Positions 6,294 to 8,210 of a stretch of 8,210 nucleotides of DNA are shown one piece after another. The DNA comes from Porticoccus sp041592135 (GTDB lineage: Bacteria > Pseudomonadota > Gammaproteobacteria > Pseudomonadales > Porticoccaceae): the NCBI GenBank assembly GCA_041592135.1, contig JBFHQR010000113.1, one strand, 5' to 3'. The notes below the pieces were generated by a model. It was not told where the DNA came from. It searched no databases and saw nothing but the letters and a program-made list of their open reading frames with translations. Positions within the stretch are counted from its first letter, which is position 1, and the number at the start of each line of letters is the position of its first letter. The position numbers and the translations under genes were made by a program.

Positions 6294-6769
6294 GGTGTCA
6301 CACTCCAGTGGCCGGACTTGCCGCCGGCCTTCTCCAGCAGGCGGGTGGACTCGATCACCATGCCGCGATCCACCCCCTTGCACATGTCGTAGATGGTCAG
6401 TGCCGCCACCGAGACCGCCGTCAGGGCCTCCATTTCCACGCCGGTCTTGCCATCCAGCCCGCAGCTGGCGGTGATGCGCAGGCCGTTTGCCTCGGGCAAC
6501 GGCTCAAATTCCACCTTGATGGAAGTGAGCATCAGCGGGTGACAGAGGGGTATCAGGTCTGAGCATTTCTTGGCGGCCTGGATACCGGCAATGCGCGCCA
6601 CGGCCAGCACATCGCCTTTCTTGTGACCGCCGCTGCGGATCAGCTGCAGGGTTTCCGGCTGCATCCGCACCAGGGCCTCGGCGGTGGCCTCGCGGTGGGT
6701 GACGGCCTTACCGGCCACGTCCACCATGTGGGCATTGCCCCGATCGTCCAGGTGGGTCAGTTTGCGCAT
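6290..6769 (-). CDS. moaC: Cyclic pyranopterin monophosphate synthase MoaC
   Basis: MoaC turns the MoaA product (3',8-cyclo-7,8-dihydro-GTP) into cyclic pyranopterin monophosphate. From the ATG at 6769 it has 159 residues (E. coli 161) and numbering that matches E. coli: LTHLD near the start, AHMVDV (13-18), HKKGD (49-53, Lys51), ARIAGIQAAKK (58-68), LIPLCHPLM (72-80, His77), GKTGVEMEALTA (107-118), IYDMCK (126-131, Asp128 and Lys131) and the end motif GGKSG (149-153). All catalytic residues are present. The start is debatable. The open frame continues to 6859, but that N-terminus is unlike MoaC. A TTG at 6778, three codons upstream of the ATG, has GGAG 7 nt before it, whereas the ATG has no site at proper distance. 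MoaC leads the moaCDE set; its own promoter, if any, must lie in the 86 nt before it or in the glycerate kinase gene. Confidence 0.95.
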   Translation of the reverse strand: MRKLTHLDDRGNAHMVDVAGKAVTHREATAEALVRMQPETLQLIRSGGHKKGDVLAVARIAGIQAAKKCSDLIPLCHPLMLTSIKVEFEPLPEANGLRITASCGLDGKTGVEMEALTAVSVAALTIYDMCKGVDRGMVIESTRLLEKAGGKSGHWSVTP

Positions 6770-6785
6770 ATCGGACAAGGGAAAA

Positions 6786-6789
6786 CTCC
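6786..6789 (-). promoter_or_regulatory. Shine-Dalgarno that may set the moaC start at TTG
   Basis: GGAG on the minus strand (6789 down to 6786) is 7 nt from a TTG codon at 6778 but 16 nt from the ATG at 6769. The spacing favours TTG, which would give a protein starting M-S-D-M-R-K, three residues longer and similar to the short MS- start of other MoaC proteins. No other purine-rich site lies closer to the ATG. Confidence 0.45.
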
Positions 6790-6855
6790 GTACGTAGGTG
6801 ATGTCAGCATGGCCACAGTCTAGCGCAACTGAAGGGATAAGCGTATTGAAGCAGG

Positions 6856-8181
6856 TCAACCCGACGCGCTTTCGGGCAGTACCAGAATGGCCCGGAAGTC
6901 GTTGACATTGGTGCGGGTGGGGCCGCAGATCAGCAGATCGCCGAGGGCGTCAAAGTACGGGTAGCAGTCATTGTTGGCCAGTTGTGTGGCGGTGTCCCAG
7001 CCCAGCTGGCGGCCCCGCTGCCAGCTATCCGGGCTGAGCAGCGCCCCGGCATTGTCCCCGGCGCCGTCGATGCCGTCGGTATCCGCCGCCAGGGCATAAA
7101 TTCCCGCCGCGCCCTGGAGCGTATCCGCCAGTGCCAGCAGGTATTCGCCGTTGCGTCCGCCCTTGCCGTTGCCTCGCACCGTCACGCTGGTTTCGCCGCC
7201 GGACAAGATGACACAGGGGGGCTGCACCGAACCCTTTCCCCGCGAGATGGACAGGGCCAGTTGCGCGTGCTGCCGGGCCAGTTCCCGGGCTTCGCCGGTC
7301 AGCGCATCCCCCAGGGACAACACCGCCAAGCCGGCTGCTTCGGCCCGTTCGGCGGCCGCCGCCAGGGATTGGGCGGGGGTGGCGATGAGCCGGAACTGGC
7401 CTTGGGCCAGCGCGGGGTCGCCGGGTTTTGGGGTTTCCGAGGCCGCTGATTGCAGCCATGGGGTCATGGCATCGCTGAGCTCAATGTCATATTTGTCGAG
7501 GATGGCCCGGGCCTGGCTGGACGTGCTGGGGTCTGCAACAGTCGGCCCGGAAGCGATGACTGCCGGATCGTCCCCCGGCACATCGGAGATGGCCAGGGTG
7601 AGCAATCTGGCCGGCGCACAGGCCGCGGCCAGCCGCCCGCCCTTGATGGCGGAGAGATGCTTGCGCACGCAATTCATTTCGTGGATATCCGCGCCGGATT
7701 TCAACAGCGCTCGGTTGAGCTGTTGTTTGTCCGCCAGGCACAGACCGGGGGCGGGCAGCGCCAGCAGGGACGAGCCGCCACCGGAGATCAAACAGATGAC
7801 CTGATCCGCTGCCGTCAGGTTGTCCACCAGTGCCAGCATCCGCCGGGCGGCCAACTCACTGTTGGTATCCGGCACGGGATGACTGGCCTCGATGACCTCA
7901 ATCCGTTGCAACGGCTCGCTGTGGCCGTAGGCGGTCACCACCAGCCCGCGTAGCGGCCCGGGCCAGTGTTGTTCCAGCGCCGCCGCCATGGCGCAGGCGG
8001 CCTTGCCCGCGCCGATCACAATCAGCGGGCGGTTGCCCGACAGTGGTTCGCTGGCTAAAAACGGTGGCAACACCTGTGCCGGATCGGCGGTGGCCACGGC
8101 GGTGTGAAACAGGTCGATCAGTAACTGGCGCGGATCAAACTCAGGCATGGCAATGTGGGTTAATTTTTGCAATAAAGTCAT
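6856..8181 (-). CDS. Glycerate 2-kinase (MOFRL / TtuD-GckA type)
   Basis: It phosphorylates D-glycerate with ATP to 2-phosphoglycerate, the last step by which glyoxylate, tartronate semialdehyde or hydroxypyruvate carbon enters glycolysis. The 441 residues have the N-terminal DUF4147 domain with IGAGKA (56-61, Lys60), LISGGGSSLL (131-140), VRKHLSAIKGGRLA (172-185) and SDVPGDDPAVIASGPT (199-214). The C-terminal MOFRL domain has LSGGETSVTVRGNGKGGRNGE (326-346), TDGIDG (368-373) and GPTRTNVND (420-428). The family is usually ~420-430 residues. Met12 (ATG at 8148) is a likely alternative start because the first 11 codons are AT-rich and overlap a CATAAT box; neither ATG has a clear ribosome site. 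The frame is also open to the window edge, so a start further upstream cannot be excluded. The gene precedes moaC by 86 nt without an evident terminator. Its metabolic partners, perhaps tartronate semialdehyde reductase, may lie to the right. Confidence 0.93.
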   Translation of the reverse strand: MTLLQKLTHIAMPEFDPRQLLIDLFHTAVATADPAQVLPPFLASEPLSGNRPLIVIGAGKAACAMAAALEQHWPGPLRGLVVTAYGHSEPLQRIEVIEASHPVPDTNSELAARRMLALVDNLTAADQVICLISGGGSSLLALPAPGLCLADKQQLNRALLKSGADIHEMNCVRKHLSAIKGGRLAAACAPARLLTLAISDVPGDDPAVIASGPTVADPSTSSQARAILDKYDIELSDAMTPWLQSAASETPKPGDPALAQGQFRLIATPAQSLAAAAERAEAAGLAVLSLGDALTGEARELARQHAQLALSISRGKGSVQPPCVILSGGETSVTVRGNGKGGRNGEYLLALADTLQGAAGIYALAADTDGIDGAGDNAGALLSPDSWQRGRQLGWDTATQLANNDCYPYFDALGDLLICGPTRTNVNDFRAILVLPESASG

Positions 8182-8210
8182 TATGGCGATAGCACTGGTG
8201 CCGCGCCAGC

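Noticed and set aside
6770..6855. Moco riboswitch in the moaC leader
   Set aside because: The gap is shorter than that RNA, which usually precedes moaA, and I see no matching helices. A covariance search would settle it.
6770..6859. N-terminal extension of moaC to an ATG at 6859
   Set aside because: The extra 30 residues do not resemble MoaC, would overlap the glycerate kinase stop, and exceed the family length. At most the last three extra codons (TTG start) are credible.
6825..6862. TTGACC near the glycerate kinase stop as a -35 box for moaC
   Set aside because: No acceptable -10 hexamer is found 15-19 nt downstream; TAGACT and TACGCT are at the wrong distance.

Overview
The window reads as chromosomal DNA from a GC-rich gammaproteobacterium. 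The protein sequences resemble Pseudomonas and Cellvibrio/Microbulbifer-type marine relatives; this placement is inferred from protein flavour and gene order only. It is densely coded. There are nine genes, and no rRNA, tRNA, CRISPR array, insertion sequence or integration scar is visible. The main theme is molybdenum cofactor (Moco) biosynthesis.

Left part, plus strand: the window opens inside a PP2C phosphatase / Ser-Thr kinase fusion with a C-terminal membrane anchor (1-1722, 5' end missing). Then come moaB (1796-2332) and moeA (2329-3561), which overlap by 4 nt. After a 122-nt gap with a plausible sigma70-type promoter lies a beta-CASP metallo-beta-lactamase-fold protein, a probable RNase (3684-5066).

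Right part, minus strand, read right to left: a glycerate 2-kinase (6856-8181), an 86-nt gap, then a tightly packed set moaC (6290-6769), moaD (6045-6293, GTG start), moaE (5587-6048) and an OsmC-family thiol protein (5131-5568). The moaC/moaD and moaD/moaE junctions are 4-nt stop/start overlaps. OsmC follows moaE after 17-18 nt. The two halves converge at about 5067-5130, where an imperfect inverted repeat lies.

Working together: MoaC makes cyclic pyranopterin monophosphate (the preceding MoaA step is not encoded here). The MoaD/MoaE synthase converts it to molybdopterin by adding two sulfurs. MoaB, a MogA/MoaB-fold protein, and MoeA handle adenylylation and molybdate insertion. From memory, P. 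aeruginosa has a related moeA-moaB-moaE-moaD-moaC block, and its homologue of the phosphatase/kinase lies among nitrate assimilation genes. This suggests that nitrate reductase or transport genes, which are Moco consumers, lie just left of the window. I see no clearly novel system. The most interesting points are the signalling protein next to Moco genes, the thiol protein in the moaCDE operon, and the RNase-like gene between the two Moco blocks.
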